Shown one piece after another: positions 1 to 10,169 of a DNA stretch of 64,000 nt. The position numbers were made by a program, and so were the translations under genes. The stretch lies in assembly GCF_900184035.1 (NCBI RefSeq), contig NZ_FXWP01000027.1, positions 1-64,000 of the forward strand, given 5' to 3'. This DNA is from Kosakonia pseudosacchari. Lineage in GTDB: Bacteria > Pseudomonadota > Gammaproteobacteria > Enterobacterales > Enterobacteriaceae. The notes beneath the pieces were generated by a model. That model made no database searches and had not been told where the DNA came from. It saw only the letters and a program-made list of their open reading frames with translations. Each line of letters starts with the position of its first letter. Positions within the stretch are counted from its first letter, which is position 1.

Positions 1-604
1 GCAGAACAGCTCCAACTCTGCCTCTGACATCGACTCCATCCAGGCTGAGGTTAACCAGCGTCTCGCGGAAATCGACCGAGTAACCAAGCAGACTGACTTT
101 AACGGCATCAAAATACTGAACAATGATGATGCGAAAACTTTCAACTTCCAGGTTGGCTCCAAAGATGGTGAGACTATCGGTATCACCATGAATGATAGTT
201 CCGGCTGGAACCTGTACTCTGCGACCGGTACTTCCGGTGCCGGCAATGCCAGCGTCAGCGGCACTGATCGTAAAATCAAAGTCAGTGGCTTCGATGTACT
301 GACTGCAACCGGCACATCAGGTACTACCACTACCGGTGCGCTGTCTACTATCGACGATGCTATCAAAGCGGTCGATACTCAGCGCAGCCTGCTGGGTGCG
401 TCTCAGAACCGTTTTGAGTCCACCATCTCCAACCTTAATAACACCGTGAACAACCTGTCTTCTGCCCGTAGCCGTATTCAGGATTCTGATTACGCGACGG
501 AAGTGTCGAACATGTCCCGCGCGCAGATCCTGCAGCAGGCTGGTTCTTCCGTCCTGGCCCAGGCCAACCAGGTTCCGCAGACCATGCTGTCCCTGCTGCG
601 TTAA
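1..604 (+). CDS. fliC: Flagellin FliC, 3' part (5' end outside the window)
   Basis: The reading frame is open from base 2 and encodes the last 200 residues of flagellin, the subunit of the extracellular flagellar filament. What is visible starts in the N-terminal D1 helix (IDSIQAEVNQRLAEIDRV, then TDFNGIKIL), passes through a short variable stretch rich in Ser, Thr and Gly, and ends in the conserved C-terminal D1/D0 helices (SRIQDSDYATEVSNMSR, then QTMLSLLR). Only about 80 residues separate the conserved arms, so the surface-exposed D2/D3 region is very small compared with E. coli H antigens. A terminator follows directly. The next intact gene is a large glycosyltransferase, which suggests this flagellin is glycosylated. 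Confidence 0.95.
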   Translation, partial: QNSSNSASDIDSIQAEVNQRLAEIDRVTKQTDFNGIKILNNDDAKTFNFQVGSKDGETIGITMNDSSGWNLYSATGTSGAGNASVSGTDRKIKVSGFDVLTATGTSGTTTTGALSTIDDAIKAVDTQRSLLGASQNRFESTISNLNNTVNNLSSARSRIQDSDYATEVSNMSRAQILQQAGSSVLAQANQVPQTMLSLLR

Positions 605-625
605 TCGCAGAACCCGTAACATAAG

Positions 626-653
626 AAAAGCGCCGCTTGTCGGCGCTTTTTTA
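626..653 (+). terminator. Rho-independent terminator of fliC
   Basis: An 8-bp GC-rich stem (AAGCGCCG / CGGCGCTT) with a CTTGT loop is followed by a run of T, 22 bases after the fliC stop codon. Confidence 0.9.
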
Positions 654-663
654 TTGTCATCCC

Positions 664-690
664 TACACCACCTCCCGAGGAGGTGGTGTA
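664..690. repeat. Left-end hairpin of the IS200-like element
   Basis: The inverted repeat TACACCACCTCC / GGAGGTGGTGTA is perfect (12 bp) with a 3-base loop. In IS200 a hairpin of this kind upstream of tnpA serves as a transposition end and also limits transposase expression from outside transcription. Confidence 0.6.
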
Positions 691-762
691 TAGCCTGAAG
701 AATGCCCATGCCGGAATATCTCTGCTTACTTACCGCAAGCAAGTAGAAGGAGACAAACCGAC

Positions 763-1198
763 ATGGGACTTTACAGGAATTCATCCCATGTATATTGGCG
801 TTGCAAATACCACATAGTCTGGACGCCCAAGTACCGATTCAGGATCCTGAAAGATAAGCTGGGTAAGGAACTGTACAGGACGATCTATATCCTGTGTGGA
901 AGAAAGGATTGTGAGGTTCTGGAGTTAAATGTTCAGCCCGATCATGTACATCTTGTTGTAATCATTCCATCTAAGCTCTCGATATCAACTCTGATGGGCC
1001 ATCTAAAAGGCCGCAGCGCCATCAGGCTTTATAATTGTTTTCCACATATTAGGAAGACGCTATGGGGAAACCATTGTTTGGTCCCGAGGCTGCTTTGTCG
1101 ATACGGTGGGAGTGAATGAAGAAATTGTCAGGCGGTATGTGAGGCATCAGGAGAAAACGGAACAAACGCACGAACAGCAGATGGAGTTGCTGGAGTAG
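763..1198 (+). pseudogene. tnpA: IS200-type transposase TnpA, frameshifted and lacking the catalytic Tyr
   Basis: TnpA of this family is a single-strand DNA transposase using an HUH motif and one tyrosine. Residues 1 to about 105 match well: YHIVWTPKYR, then QPDHVHLVVIIPSK with the HUH pair, then GHLKGRSAIRLY. The frame stops at 1119, but one base forward it continues with WSRGCFVDTVGVNEEIVRRY and ends at 1198. One extra T near 1077-1079 explains the shift. Where the family has Tyr in the RGYFVDTVG segment, this copy has Cys. The gene therefore carries two independent lesions and should be inactive. Confidence 0.8.
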
Positions 1199-1443
1199 TT
1201 ATCGAATGTTGACAGCAGCCCCCTTACAGGGGGCATTCTCAAAAGCCACCTTCTCAGAAGGTTGTCTTTTACTGTCACTTCTGTGGCTGCGAATCACCCG
1301 CTGTCTGATGTAATCCGCAAGAATACCCGCGTTTTATAGCTGATTTTTCGAATTTGGATTTTGTTCTATCAGGTAAATTTGAGTTTTACGAAGTTTATTG
1401 ACGTACTGTCTGCAGTACCTCTTACTCAGCCAATGGAAAAATT

Positions 1444-4400
1444 ATGCCCCGGATATTAATCACAACCAACCACTTAGAGAAACTTCAGGGAAGCGAACTC
1501 GTCACGCTGGAAGCCGTACAGTTTTTTCTGGAGCAAGGATGGGATGTTGATGTTTTTACTCATCTTATTGGTGGTGATCTTGAGCAACTTTTTCTGCAAC
1601 TGGAACACCAGGATAAGTTGTTACTGACCAACGATGATAACTATCCGTTCGAGGGCGATTACGATATCATTTGGCTGCAACATAGTGTCATGAACAAATG
1701 GCTACGCAGGCATATCTTTGAAGAAGGGGTTCGTACACGCTTTATTTTCAATCATATGTCGTCGTTTGCGGATATGGAGTTACCTGTACCGGGTATACCA
1801 GAAAACGATATGGCTTATCGCATCTTAGCCGTGTCATACGAATGCAGCGATGTACTGAAAGTGAAAGGGATCGATCCTGCGAAGATTTCGCTGTTTGATA
1901 ACCCAGTGCCCGATCGCTATATCACTGCTGATGCTGCGAAACCTTTTCCTGAACTAAAAAAAGCACTATTTATTTCCAATCACCGTCCACCCGAACTTGA
2001 TGAGGCAGCCAAACTACTTATAGCAGAAGGCGTGGAATGTGTGCTTCTCGGCGGTCATAACAAGCAGGTGCGGGTTACACCTGAATTAATCAGCAGCTAT
2101 GATGTAGTCGTCACGATTGGTAAATCGGTTCAGTATTCTTTAGTCGCTGGCGTCCCCGTCTATATCTACGATCTGTATGGCGGCGATGGCTATCTTATGG
2201 CCGACAATCTGGAAAAATCCCACTACCATAATTTCTCCGGTCGTGCGACAAACAAGAAACGCAGCAGTGACACTATCTGTAACGAGCTCTTGGCTGGCTA
2301 TGCAGAAGCGCGCAGTTTCGTTATGGATAATCGTGCTGAGTTTGCCAGCCGCTGGAGTTTAAATAACAAACTTTCTGCCTTGATAGATTTGAATGATGAA
2401 GCCTCTTTTTTCCAGTTCAGCGAAACGGCATTCCGTGAAATAGACTTGCATAACAAAAAACTCAGGAAATTGGTTGAGCCTTCCTGGTCATACAGCAAAT
2501 GGTTTAGCTCGATTCAAGATGGTGAAAAACGTCTTGAAGCTGTGGAATACATTTTGAAGGAAAATGATGCTCTAATTCCGATAGACGTCATTATCTATCG
2601 CCAGGAAGAGACGATTGATATTGAAGCGACATTGGAAAGTATTGAAGGGCAGAAATATAAGGCTAATAAGGTCTGGCTGCTCAGCGGCGATGTTGCAGGT
2701 CAGCAGTACGTTGAAGCGATCAATGGCACTGAGCGCAGCCGCTTTAATGCAAACCTTAACGATATTATTTCTGCACTCAACTCTTCCATTGTTTTGTTTG
2801 TGCATGCCGGAGATAAAGTTTTTCCACACACTTTACTGGCTATAGCCGAAGCTAAGATGCTGAAACCTCAGGCAAAAGCTTATTACTTTGACGAAGAAAT
2901 TTTTGTCGATGAAGGTAAAGCACATCCTATATTAAAACCTGACATCAACATCGATTTATTAAGAAGCTATCCGTATGTAGGCAAGATGCTTGCATTTGAT
3001 GTAGCAACGTTAACCGAGGAAAGCGCATCTATTAATATCTATGGTGAGTTTTTTGCAGTCTCGATGTTGTTCAAACTGATTGAGCAGCAAGGGCTTGCCG
3101 TGATCGAACACCTTGAGAAAATATGTTTACGTACAAACATATCCAGCCTTGCTTGGTTAACAAAAGATAATTACCAACATTACAAAATGCTGGTAGGTCA
3201 ACACCTTACTAACCTGAATGTGAAAGCATGTATTGATACCATTTTTATTAACAATAATGCATCGCTGGATATTAAATATACGGAGTTTGAGACTGCCAGT
3301 GCCTCAATCATCATCATTGCCAATAATGATGTTAAGGCATTAAGTGGTTGCGTAGAAAAACTGCTGGAACTCACCAACGGAATTGCGTTCGAGATTATTC
3401 TTATTAGCTATAATGAATTGTTGCCTGAGGTTAAAATGTATTTGCAACAGCTGGCTAATTTAGGAATACCGCAGCTTAGAGTATGTAGCTGGCAGGGCGG
3501 ATATAGTTGGCCGGGCATGAATAATATGGCGGTTACTGAGAGTCGGGGTGATATTGTCGTATTTTTAAATCCAGACATGTTAATCGTCGAATCCGACTGG
3601 CTTAGCACGCTTGCGGGGTATTTTTCTCGTCCCGAGATCGGGTTAGTCGGGCCAAAAATTATTAACCAAGATGCCCAGGTGATTGGCGCTGGCCTGGTTT
3701 TAGGGATGAACGGTAATGTTGGCAGAATCTTCGATGGTGAATCCACTGCTGCTGCTGGTTATTTAAATCGCTTGCAGGTAGCCAATAACATGAGTGCGTT
3801 GACGCATGAATGTTTATTAGTTCGTAAAGACGTATTTATTGCCGTATCCGGATTCAATGCAGATGAATTTACGGCGGGTTTTAGCGAAGTGGATTTGGCT
3901 TTGCGATTAACACAAAACGGCTATTGCCATGTTCTAGTCCCTTCCGTCAGATTAGTGTGTCTTAATATCGGTTTTGCGAGTAGTCGCCAGAGTGATGCTG
4001 GCCTGCAAGAGCGTTTTTACGAAAAATGGCTTTCTTCACTGCATTCCGATCCGGCTTATAATCGTAACCTGAGCCGACATTCACCTGGCTTCGAATTATC
4101 GCCGTATCTGGCGACAGTGCATCGTAATCTGCCTGGTAAACCGCTTCCTGTGGTTATCGCTAATAACGCCGACAGGCACGGTTGTGGTTACTATAGAATT
4201 ATTCACCCTTTCAATGCACTGGCAAATGAGCTTTTTATTGACGGTGGTACGAGCGATCTTTTACTTAAACTTCCAGATATTATGGAGTTTGAACCTGATA
4301 CGATACTTATTCAGCCAGGGGCACGTAGGGGATTGTCGTCATATATAGAGAGAATCAAGAAATTCTCTAATGCAAATATCATCCTTGATTATGACGACTA

Positions 4401-5115
4401 TGCTCCGAATATCCCTGTGCGTAGTTCAGTTCGTCGTTTTATTAAGCAGGATATCATCAAGGATATCCGCAAAGATTGTCAGTTAGCTGATCGGATAGTG
4501 GTTTCCACCCCTGCGCTGGCTGAAGAGTTCTTTCGATTTTCTGACTCCATCGTGGTGGCACCAAACGGGCTGCCTCGCGATATCTGGGGTAAATTAAAAT
4601 CACGTCGGCAGGTTGGACAGAGATTGCGTGTTGGTTGGGCTGGCGGCGCGACTCATACCGGTGACTTATCCATTCTCAAACCATTAATGAAAATGTTTGA
4701 AAATGATGTGCAATGGGTATTTATGGGAATGCAGCCGCAGGGGATTGATTGCGAATTTCACAAGGGGGTTCCAATCGAGGTATATCCTGAAAAACTTGCA
4801 AGCCTTGATCTTGACCTTGCGCTTGTTCCGCTTGAAATTAATCAATTTAACGTCTGTAAAAGTAACTTACGTTTACTGGAGTTGGGTGTTTGTGGTATTC
4901 CGATTATCTGCACAGATATAGAACCATACCGGTGCGGGCTTCCTGTAACGTTAGTTAAAAATGAATTCTCGGCATGGGTTAAAGCGATTAAGGATCATAT
5001 CAATAATCCAGATACGCTCCCCGTGCTCGGCGATAAGTTGAGGGAAGCCATCAACGATAATTGGATGCTGGAAGGGGAGTTGCTGGAAACTTGGCGAAAT
5101 GCTTGGGTTGAGTAA
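1444..5115 (+). CDS. Multidomain glycosyltransferase, probable flagellin glycosyltransferase
   Basis: A soluble protein of 1,223 residues with no signal peptide or clear membrane helix. Four glycosyltransferase-like modules can be read. Residues 1-320 look GT-B-like (start PRILITTNHLEKLQGSE). Residues 380-560 look like a degenerate GT2 fold. Residues 615-850 form a better GT2 domain (SIIIIANNDV, FLNPDM near 707-712, FSEVDLALRL near 813-822). Residues 900-1223 form a second GT-B domain with APNGLP, VGWAGGATHTGD and CKSNLRLLELGVCGIPII. The start ATG follows GGAAAAATT. It lies between fliC and fliA in the flagellar direction. In Enterobacteriaceae this position commonly holds flagellin-modification genes, so transfer of sugar to FliC is the likely role. 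The sugar donor is unknown. The N-terminal part could instead be structural. Confidence 0.75.
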   Translation: MPRILITTNHLEKLQGSELVTLEAVQFFLEQGWDVDVFTHLIGGDLEQLFLQLEHQDKLLLTNDDNYPFEGDYDIIWLQHSVMNKWLRRHIFEEGVRTRFIFNHMSSFADMELPVPGIPENDMAYRILAVSYECSDVLKVKGIDPAKISLFDNPVPDRYITADAAKPFPELKKALFISNHRPPELDEAAKLLIAEGVECVLLGGHNKQVRVTPELISSYDVVVTIGKSVQYSLVAGVPVYIYDLYGGDGYLMADNLEKSHYHNFSGRATNKKRSSDTICNELLAGYAEARSFVMDNRAEFASRWSLNNKLSALIDLNDEASFFQFSETAFREIDLHNKKLRKLVEPSWSYSKWFSSIQDGEKRLEAVEYILKENDALIPIDVIIYRQEETIDIEATLESIEGQKYKANKVWLLSGDVAGQQYVEAINGTERSRFNANLNDIISALNSSIVLFVHAGDKVFPHTLLAIAEAKMLKPQAKAYYFDEEIFVDEGKAHPILKPDINIDLLRSYPYVGKMLAFDVATLTEESASINIYGEFFAVSMLFKLIEQQGLAVIEHLEKICLRTNISSLAWLTKDNYQHYKMLVGQHLTNLNVKACIDTIFINNNASLDIKYTEFETASASIIIIANNDVKALSGCVEKLLELTNGIAFEIILISYNELLPEVKMYLQQLANLGIPQLRVCSWQGGYSWPGMNNMAVTESRGDIVVFLNPDMLIVESDWLSTLAGYFSRPEIGLVGPKIINQDAQVIGAGLVLGMNGNVGRIFDGESTAAAGYLNRLQVANNMSALTHECLLVRKDVFIAVSGFNADEFTAGFSEVDLALRLTQNGYCHVLVPSVRLVCLNIGFASSRQSDAGLQERFYEKWLSSLHSDPAYNRNLSRHSPGFELSPYLATVHRNLPGKPLPVVIANNADRHGCGYYRIIHPFNALANELFIDGGTSDLLLKLPDIMEFEPDTILIQPGARRGLSSYIERIKKFSNANIILDYDDYAPNIPVRSSVRRFIKQDIIKDIRKDCQLADRIVVSTPALAEEFFRFSDSIVVAPNGLPRDIWGKLKSRRQVGQRLRVGWAGGATHTGDLSILKPLMKMFENDVQWVFMGMQPQGIDCEFHKGVPIEVYPEKLASLDLDLALVPLEINQFNVCKSNLRLLELGVCGIPIICTDIEPYRCGLPVTLVKNEFSAWVKAIKDHINNPDTLPVLGDKLREAINDNWMLEGELLETWRNAWVE

Positions 5116-5417
5116 CTTACCTAAGTAAAAAATTTTGTAAATTCATGCATTAACAGAACGAATTGTGCCTTTGCTCAGGTGCAATTCGTGTCCCGTCTTC
5201 CCCTTGAGCTGACTTATAAGCTCAAATGTTAAGATGAGAATGTTCAGTTTTTATTTCTGCTTAACGCATTGTTTTTCTTTTTTAAAATGGCATTTAGCTC
5301 ACATTCCAAACCTATACCAATAAAAACACGTCTTTTTTAGCGCCTATTCATCCGATTAAAACCACTCCAGAATCGGATAATCGTGCCGATAACTCAATTA
5401 ACGCAGGGCTGTTTATC
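5116..5417 (+). other. Intergenic region upstream of fliA
   Basis: About 300 bp, AT-rich in the middle, separating the glycosyltransferase from fliA. A hairpin (GAATTGTGCC / GGTGCAATTC, about 5159-5188) follows the upstream gene but lacks a T run. The class II fliA promoter should be here. The GCCGATAA sequence at 5385-5392 looks like a sigma-28 -10 element, but no -35 sits at the right distance. Confidence 0.5.
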
Positions 5418-6137
5418 GTGAATTCACTCTATACCGCTGAAGGTGTAATGGATAAACACTCGCTGTGGCAGCGTTATGTACCTCTTGTGCGTCACGAAGC
5501 ATTGCGCCTGCAGGTGCGTTTGCCGGCGAGTGTGGAACTGGACGACCTGCTACAGGCGGGCGGTATCGGTTTACTGAATGCAGTAGACCGATATGACGCT
5601 CTGCAAGGAACGGCATTTACCACTTACGCAGTACAGCGTATTCGTGGGGCGATGCTGGACGAATTGCGCAGCCGCGATTGGGTGCCGCGCAGCGTTCGGC
5701 GTAATGCCCGCGAAGTGGCGCAGGCAATGGGGCAACTTGAGCAAGAACTGGGACGTAACGCGACGGAAACAGAAGTGTCGCAGCGTCTTGGAATTCCTGT
5801 AGAGGAATACCGTCAGATGCTGCTCGATACCAATAACAGCCAGCTTTTCTCCTATGATGAATGGCGGGAAGAGCATGGCGACAGTATCGAGCTGGTCACC
5901 GACGATCATCAACAGGAAAACCCGTTATTCCAGTTAATGGAAAGTAATTTACGTCACCGGGTCATGGAAGCGATTGAGTCGCTGCCGGAACGTGAACAAC
6001 TTGTCCTGACACTGTACTACCAGGAAGAACTCAATCTGAAAGAGATTGGCGCCGTTCTGGAAGTCGGGGAATCACGAGTCAGCCAGCTCCATAGCCAGGC
6101 CATTAAACGCTTACGTACCAAGCTGGGTAAGTTATAG
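5418..6137 (+). CDS. fliA: Flagellar sigma factor sigma-28
   Basis: FliA directs RNA polymerase to late flagellar and chemotaxis promoters and is held inactive by the anti-sigma factor FlgM until the hook is complete. The 239-residue protein has the full sigma-70-like layout. Region 2 is at about 15-95 (LDDLLQAGGIGLLNAVDRYD, FTTYAVQRIRGAMLDELR), region 3 at about 96-150, and region 4 ends in an HTH (LNLKEIGAVLEVGESRVSQLHSQAIKRLR). The start is GTG, giving NSLYTAEGVMDKHS as in E. coli. fliZ follows 62 bp downstream, as in the known fliAZ operon. Confidence 0.96.
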   Translation: MNSLYTAEGVMDKHSLWQRYVPLVRHEALRLQVRLPASVELDDLLQAGGIGLLNAVDRYDALQGTAFTTYAVQRIRGAMLDELRSRDWVPRSVRRNAREVAQAMGQLEQELGRNATETEVSQRLGIPVEEYRQMLLDTNNSQLFSYDEWREEHGDSIELVTDDHQQENPLFQLMESNLRHRVMEAIESLPEREQLVLTLYYQEELNLKEIGAVLEVGESRVSQLHSQAIKRLRTKLGKL

Positions 6138-6199
6138 GTCGGTGATTCTGCATCACTCCTGGTAAATGCTGTACAACGCATTGACAACCAGGAGTTATC

Positions 6200-6751
6200 A
6201 TGACGGTGCAGCAACCTAAAAGACGGCCTCTAAGCCGCTACCTTAAAGACTTTAAACACAGCCAGACGCATTGCGCACACTGCCACAAGCTGCTTGATCG
6301 CATCACACTGGTACGCCGGGGCGAAATTGTGAATAAAATCGCGATTTCGCGTCTGGATATGCTGTTGGATGAAGCGGCCTGGCAACAAGAGCAAAAAGAG
6401 TGGGTCGCACTCTGTCGTTTTTGCGGCGATCTGCACTGCAAAGAGCAGAGCGATTTCTTCGACATCATCGGTTTTAAACAATATCTTTTCGAACAAACCG
6501 AAATGAGCCACGGTACGGTGCGCGAGTATGTCGTGCGTTTGCGCCGCCTCGGCAACCATCTCACTGAACTCAATATTTCCCGACAACTGCTTGAAGAAGG
6601 GTTCCTCGACGAAAATCTGGAACCGTGGTTACCGGCGACAAGTACCAATAATTATCGGATTGCTTTGCGCAAATATGCGCAGTTTAAAACCCAGATGCGT
6701 TTTGCTTCCGTGCAAAAAATCGCTGTAGGTGCAACATCTGATTTATATTAA
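6200..6751 (+). CDS. fliZ: Flagella regulator FliZ
   Basis: FliZ is a DNA-binding regulator that affects flagellar gene activity and represses sigma-S-dependent genes, delaying the change from motility to curli and biofilm growth. The 183-residue product has the conserved opening RRPLSRYLKDFKHSQ, two Cys pairs (CAHC and CRFC), and the DNA-contacting segment TVREYVVRLRRLGNHL, related to the SAM-like fold of phage integrases. It closely follows fliA and is preceded by AGGAG. Confidence 0.95.
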   Translation: MTVQQPKRRPLSRYLKDFKHSQTHCAHCHKLLDRITLVRRGEIVNKIAISRLDMLLDEAAWQQEQKEWVALCRFCGDLHCKEQSDFFDIIGFKQYLFEQTEMSHGTVREYVVRLRRLGNHLTELNISRQLLEEGFLDENLEPWLPATSTNNYRIALRKYAQFKTQMRFASVQKIAVGATSDLY

Positions 6752-6834
6752 AAAGGAATAAGATGTAGCCGAGTTGTGCTTGTACTTAGCGTCAGGCACC
6801 TTACACTACAGCCAATGTCTTTATCGGGGTAACT

Positions 6835-7635
6835 ATGAAACTAGCACTTTTGGGACGTCAGGCGCTGATGGGTGTGATGGCCGTCGCGCTGGTAGCAGGT
6901 ATGAGCGTGAAAACATTCGCGGCGGAAAACCTGCTCAATAAAGTCAAAGAGCGTGGCACGCTGTTGGTGGGTCTGGAAGGTACATATCCGCCGTTTAGTT
7001 TCCAGGGCGACGATGGCAAGCTTACTGGTTTTGAAGTGGAGTTCGCCGAAGCGTTGGCGCAGCATCTTGGCGTAAAAGCATCCCTGAAACCCACCAAATG
7101 GGACGGCATGCTGGCATCGCTGGATTCTAAACGCATCGACGTGGTGATTAACCAGGTCACCATCTCCGATGAGCGCAAGAAAAAGTATGATTTCTCCACG
7201 CCCTATACCGTTTCCGGTATCCAGGCGCTGGTGAAAAAAGGCAACGAAGCGGGGATTAAATCCGCGGCGGATCTGAAAGGCAAGAAAGTGGGTGTGGGTC
7301 TTGGCACCAACTATGAAGAGTGGCTGCGTAAGAACGTGCAGGGCGTTGATATTCGCACCTACGATGATGACCCGACTAAATATCAGGATCTGCGCGTTGG
7401 CCGTATTGACGCTATCCTGGTCGATCGTCTGGCCGCGCTGGATCTGGTGAAGAAAACCAAAGATACGCTGGCGGTGGCGGGGGATGCTTTCTCGCGTCAG
7501 GAATCCGGCGTTGCGTTGCGTAAAGGCAATGACGATTTGCTGAAAGCTATCGACGCAGCCATTGCCGAGATGCAAAAAGACGGCACCATGAAAACGCTGT
7601 CGGAAAAATGGTTTGGCGCGGATGTGACGAAGTAA
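6835..7635 (+). CDS. tcyJ: Periplasmic L-cystine-binding protein
   Basis: This 266-residue solute-binding protein (fliY in older usage) captures cystine for the TcyLN ABC transporter. A Sec signal peptide covers about residues 1-29 (hydrophobic core LMGVMAVALVAGMSV, cleavage near TFAAEN). The mature part is a family 3 solute-binding domain with VGLEGTYPPFSF, GFEVEFAEAL, and DVVINQVTISDERKKKYDFS. It ends just before a strong terminator, so the receptor gene can be expressed apart from the downstream enzyme and transporter genes. Confidence 0.95.
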   Translation: MKLALLGRQALMGVMAVALVAGMSVKTFAAENLLNKVKERGTLLVGLEGTYPPFSFQGDDGKLTGFEVEFAEALAQHLGVKASLKPTKWDGMLASLDSKRIDVVINQVTISDERKKKYDFSTPYTVSGIQALVKKGNEAGIKSAADLKGKKVGVGLGTNYEEWLRKNVQGVDIRTYDDDPTKYQDLRVGRIDAILVDRLAALDLVKKTKDTLAVAGDAFSRQESGVALRKGNDDLLKAIDAAIAEMQKDGTMKTLSEKWFGADVTK

Positions 7636-7647
7636 TCGTTGCCCGCT

Positions 7648-7679
7648 AAAAAAAGGCGCTTAATCAAGCGCCTTTTTTA
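7648..7679 (+). terminator. Terminator after tcyJ
   Basis: The stem AAAAGGCGCTT / AAGCGCCTTTT with an AATC loop is followed by T residues, 13 bases after the tcyJ stop. Confidence 0.9.
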
Positions 7680-7719
7680 TTTCATCGACTTTAGTGTGCA
7701 TAATAAAAACCATTGCTAA

Positions 7720-8730
<1,011 letters not shown>

Positions 8731-8751
8731 TACCCAGGCAGAGCAAAAATA

Positions 8752-9420
8752 ATGCAAGAGAGTCTACAACTGGTTATCGACTCCGCACCTTACCTGTTAA
8801 AGGGCGCGGTATTTACACTGCAACTCAGTATTGGCGGGATGTTTTTTGGCTTACTGTTGGGCTTTCTGCTGGCGCTGATGCGCATGTCGTCGCTGTTACC
8901 TGTGCGCTGGCTGGCACGGTTTTACATTTCGATTTTTCGCGGTACGCCGCTTATCGCCCAGTTGTTTATGATCTATTACGGTCTGCCGCAGTTTGGTATT
9001 GAGCTGGATCCTATTCCGTCGGCGATGATCGGTCTGTCACTTAATACGGCGGCCTACGCGGCGGAGACGCTGCGCGCGGCGATTTCGTCTATCGATAAAG
9101 GGCAGTGGGAAGCGGCGGCCAGTATTGGCATGACGCCGTGGCAGACGCTGCGTCGGGCTATTCTCCCGCAGGCCGCGCGTGTCGCGCTGCCGCCGCTGAG
9201 CAACAGTTTTATTAGCCTGGTGAAAGATACGTCACTGGCAGCCACTATCCAGGTGCCGGAGCTGTTTCGTCAGGCGCAGTTAATCACTTCCCGTACGCTG
9301 GAAGTGTTCACTATGTACCTTGCGGCGTCGCTGATTTACTGGGTAATGGCGACGGTGCTCTCTTCGCTGCAAAACTATTTCGAAAACCAGCTTAATCGTC
9401 AGGAGCGTGATCCGAAATGA
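8752..9420 (+). CDS. tcyL: L-cystine ABC transporter permease
   Basis: A 222-residue inner-membrane permease of the His/Glu/Gln type. It begins with a hydrophobic segment (LKGAVFTLQLSIGGMFFGLLLGFLLALM) and has several further membrane segments. The EAA loop that contacts the ATPase is EAAASIGMTPWQTLRRAILPQA near residues 119-140. The stop overlaps the start of the ATPase gene by 4 bases (ATGA), which indicates translational coupling. It was named yecS in E. coli. Confidence 0.95.
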   Translation: MQESLQLVIDSAPYLLKGAVFTLQLSIGGMFFGLLLGFLLALMRMSSLLPVRWLARFYISIFRGTPLIAQLFMIYYGLPQFGIELDPIPSAMIGLSLNTAAYAAETLRAAISSIDKGQWEAAASIGMTPWQTLRRAILPQAARVALPPLSNSFISLVKDTSLAATIQVPELFRQAQLITSRTLEVFTMYLAASLIYWVMATVLSSLQNYFENQLNRQERDPK

Positions 9421-10169
9421 GTGCTATCGACGTGAAAAATCTGGTGAAAAAATTCCACGGCCAGACGGTGTTGCACGGTATCGATCTTGAGGTGCAACAG
9501 GGCGAAGTGGTGGCGATTATTGGCCCGAGCGGCTCCGGTAAAACCACCTTGTTGCGCAGTATTAACCTGCTTGAACAGCCGGAGCACGGCACAATCCGCG
9601 TGGGTGATATCACCATTGATACCGCGCGATCGCTGAGCCAGCAGAAAAGCGCTATCCGCCAGTTACGCCAGCATGTCGGGTTTGTTTTTCAGAGCTTCAA
9701 TTTGTTCCCGCACCGGACAGTACTGGAAAACATTATTGAAGGGCCGGTGATCGTCAAAGGCGAACCAAAAGACGAGGCGGCCGCGCGGGCGCGTGAACTG
9801 CTGGTAAAAGTGGGGCTGAGTGGCAAAGAGAATAGCTATCCACGGCGCCTGTCGGGTGGGCAGCAACAGCGTGTGGCAATAGCCCGTGCGCTGGCGATGC
9901 GTCCGGATGTGATCCTGTTTGACGAGCCGACATCCGCGCTCGATCCTGAACTGGTGGGGGAAGTGCTTAATGCCATTCGCCAACTGGCGCAAGAAAAACG
10001 CACGATGGTGATTGTCACGCATGAGATGAGCTTTGCGCGTGACGTGGCAGACAGGGCAATATTTATGGATCAGGGGCGGATTGTGGAACAAGGCCCCGCG
10101 AAAGCGTTGTTTGCCGACCCGCAACAACCGCGTACGCGCCAGTTTCTGGAAAAATTCCTCATGCAGTAA
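9417..10169 (+). CDS. tcyN: L-cystine ABC transporter ATP-binding protein
   Basis: A 250-residue ATPase that powers TcyL. The Walker A motif is GPSGSGKT (about 37-44), the Q-loop lies in VGFVFQSFNLFPH, the ABC signature is LSGGQQQR, Walker B is VILFDEPTSALD, and the switch His is in VTHEMSFARD. The order matches the family of polar amino acid importers. It is yecC in E. coli. The 285-bp gap downstream leads to sdiA. Confidence 0.96.
   Translation: MSAIDVKNLVKKFHGQTVLHGIDLEVQQGEVVAIIGPSGSGKTTLLRSINLLEQPEHGTIRVGDITIDTARSLSQQKSAIRQLRQHVGFVFQSFNLFPHRTVLENIIEGPVIVKGEPKDEAAARARELLVKVGLSGKENSYPRRLSGGQQQRVAIARALAMRPDVILFDEPTSALDPELVGEVLNAIRQLAQEKRTMVIVTHEMSFARDVADRAIFMDQGRIVEQGPAKALFADPQQPRTRQFLEKFLMQ

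Larger units (their letters stand above)
660..1270. mobile_element. IS200/IS605-family remnant (IS200-like)
   Basis: This is a single-gene insertion sequence lying between the fliC terminator and the glycosyltransferase. A strong hairpin marks the left end (664-690). A broken tnpA occupies 763-1198. Further hairpins near the right end (about 1214-1234 and 1244-1268) fit the subterminal structures that IS200 elements use instead of inverted repeats. There is no tnpB. Exact ends cannot be set by eye because this family makes no target duplication. Confidence 0.65.

Noticed and set aside
5357-5392. Possible sigma-28 promoter before fliA (TAAA at 5357, GCCGATAA at 5385)
   Set aside because: The -10-like sequence is good, but the spacing from TAAA is far too long and no other -35 sits at the right distance.
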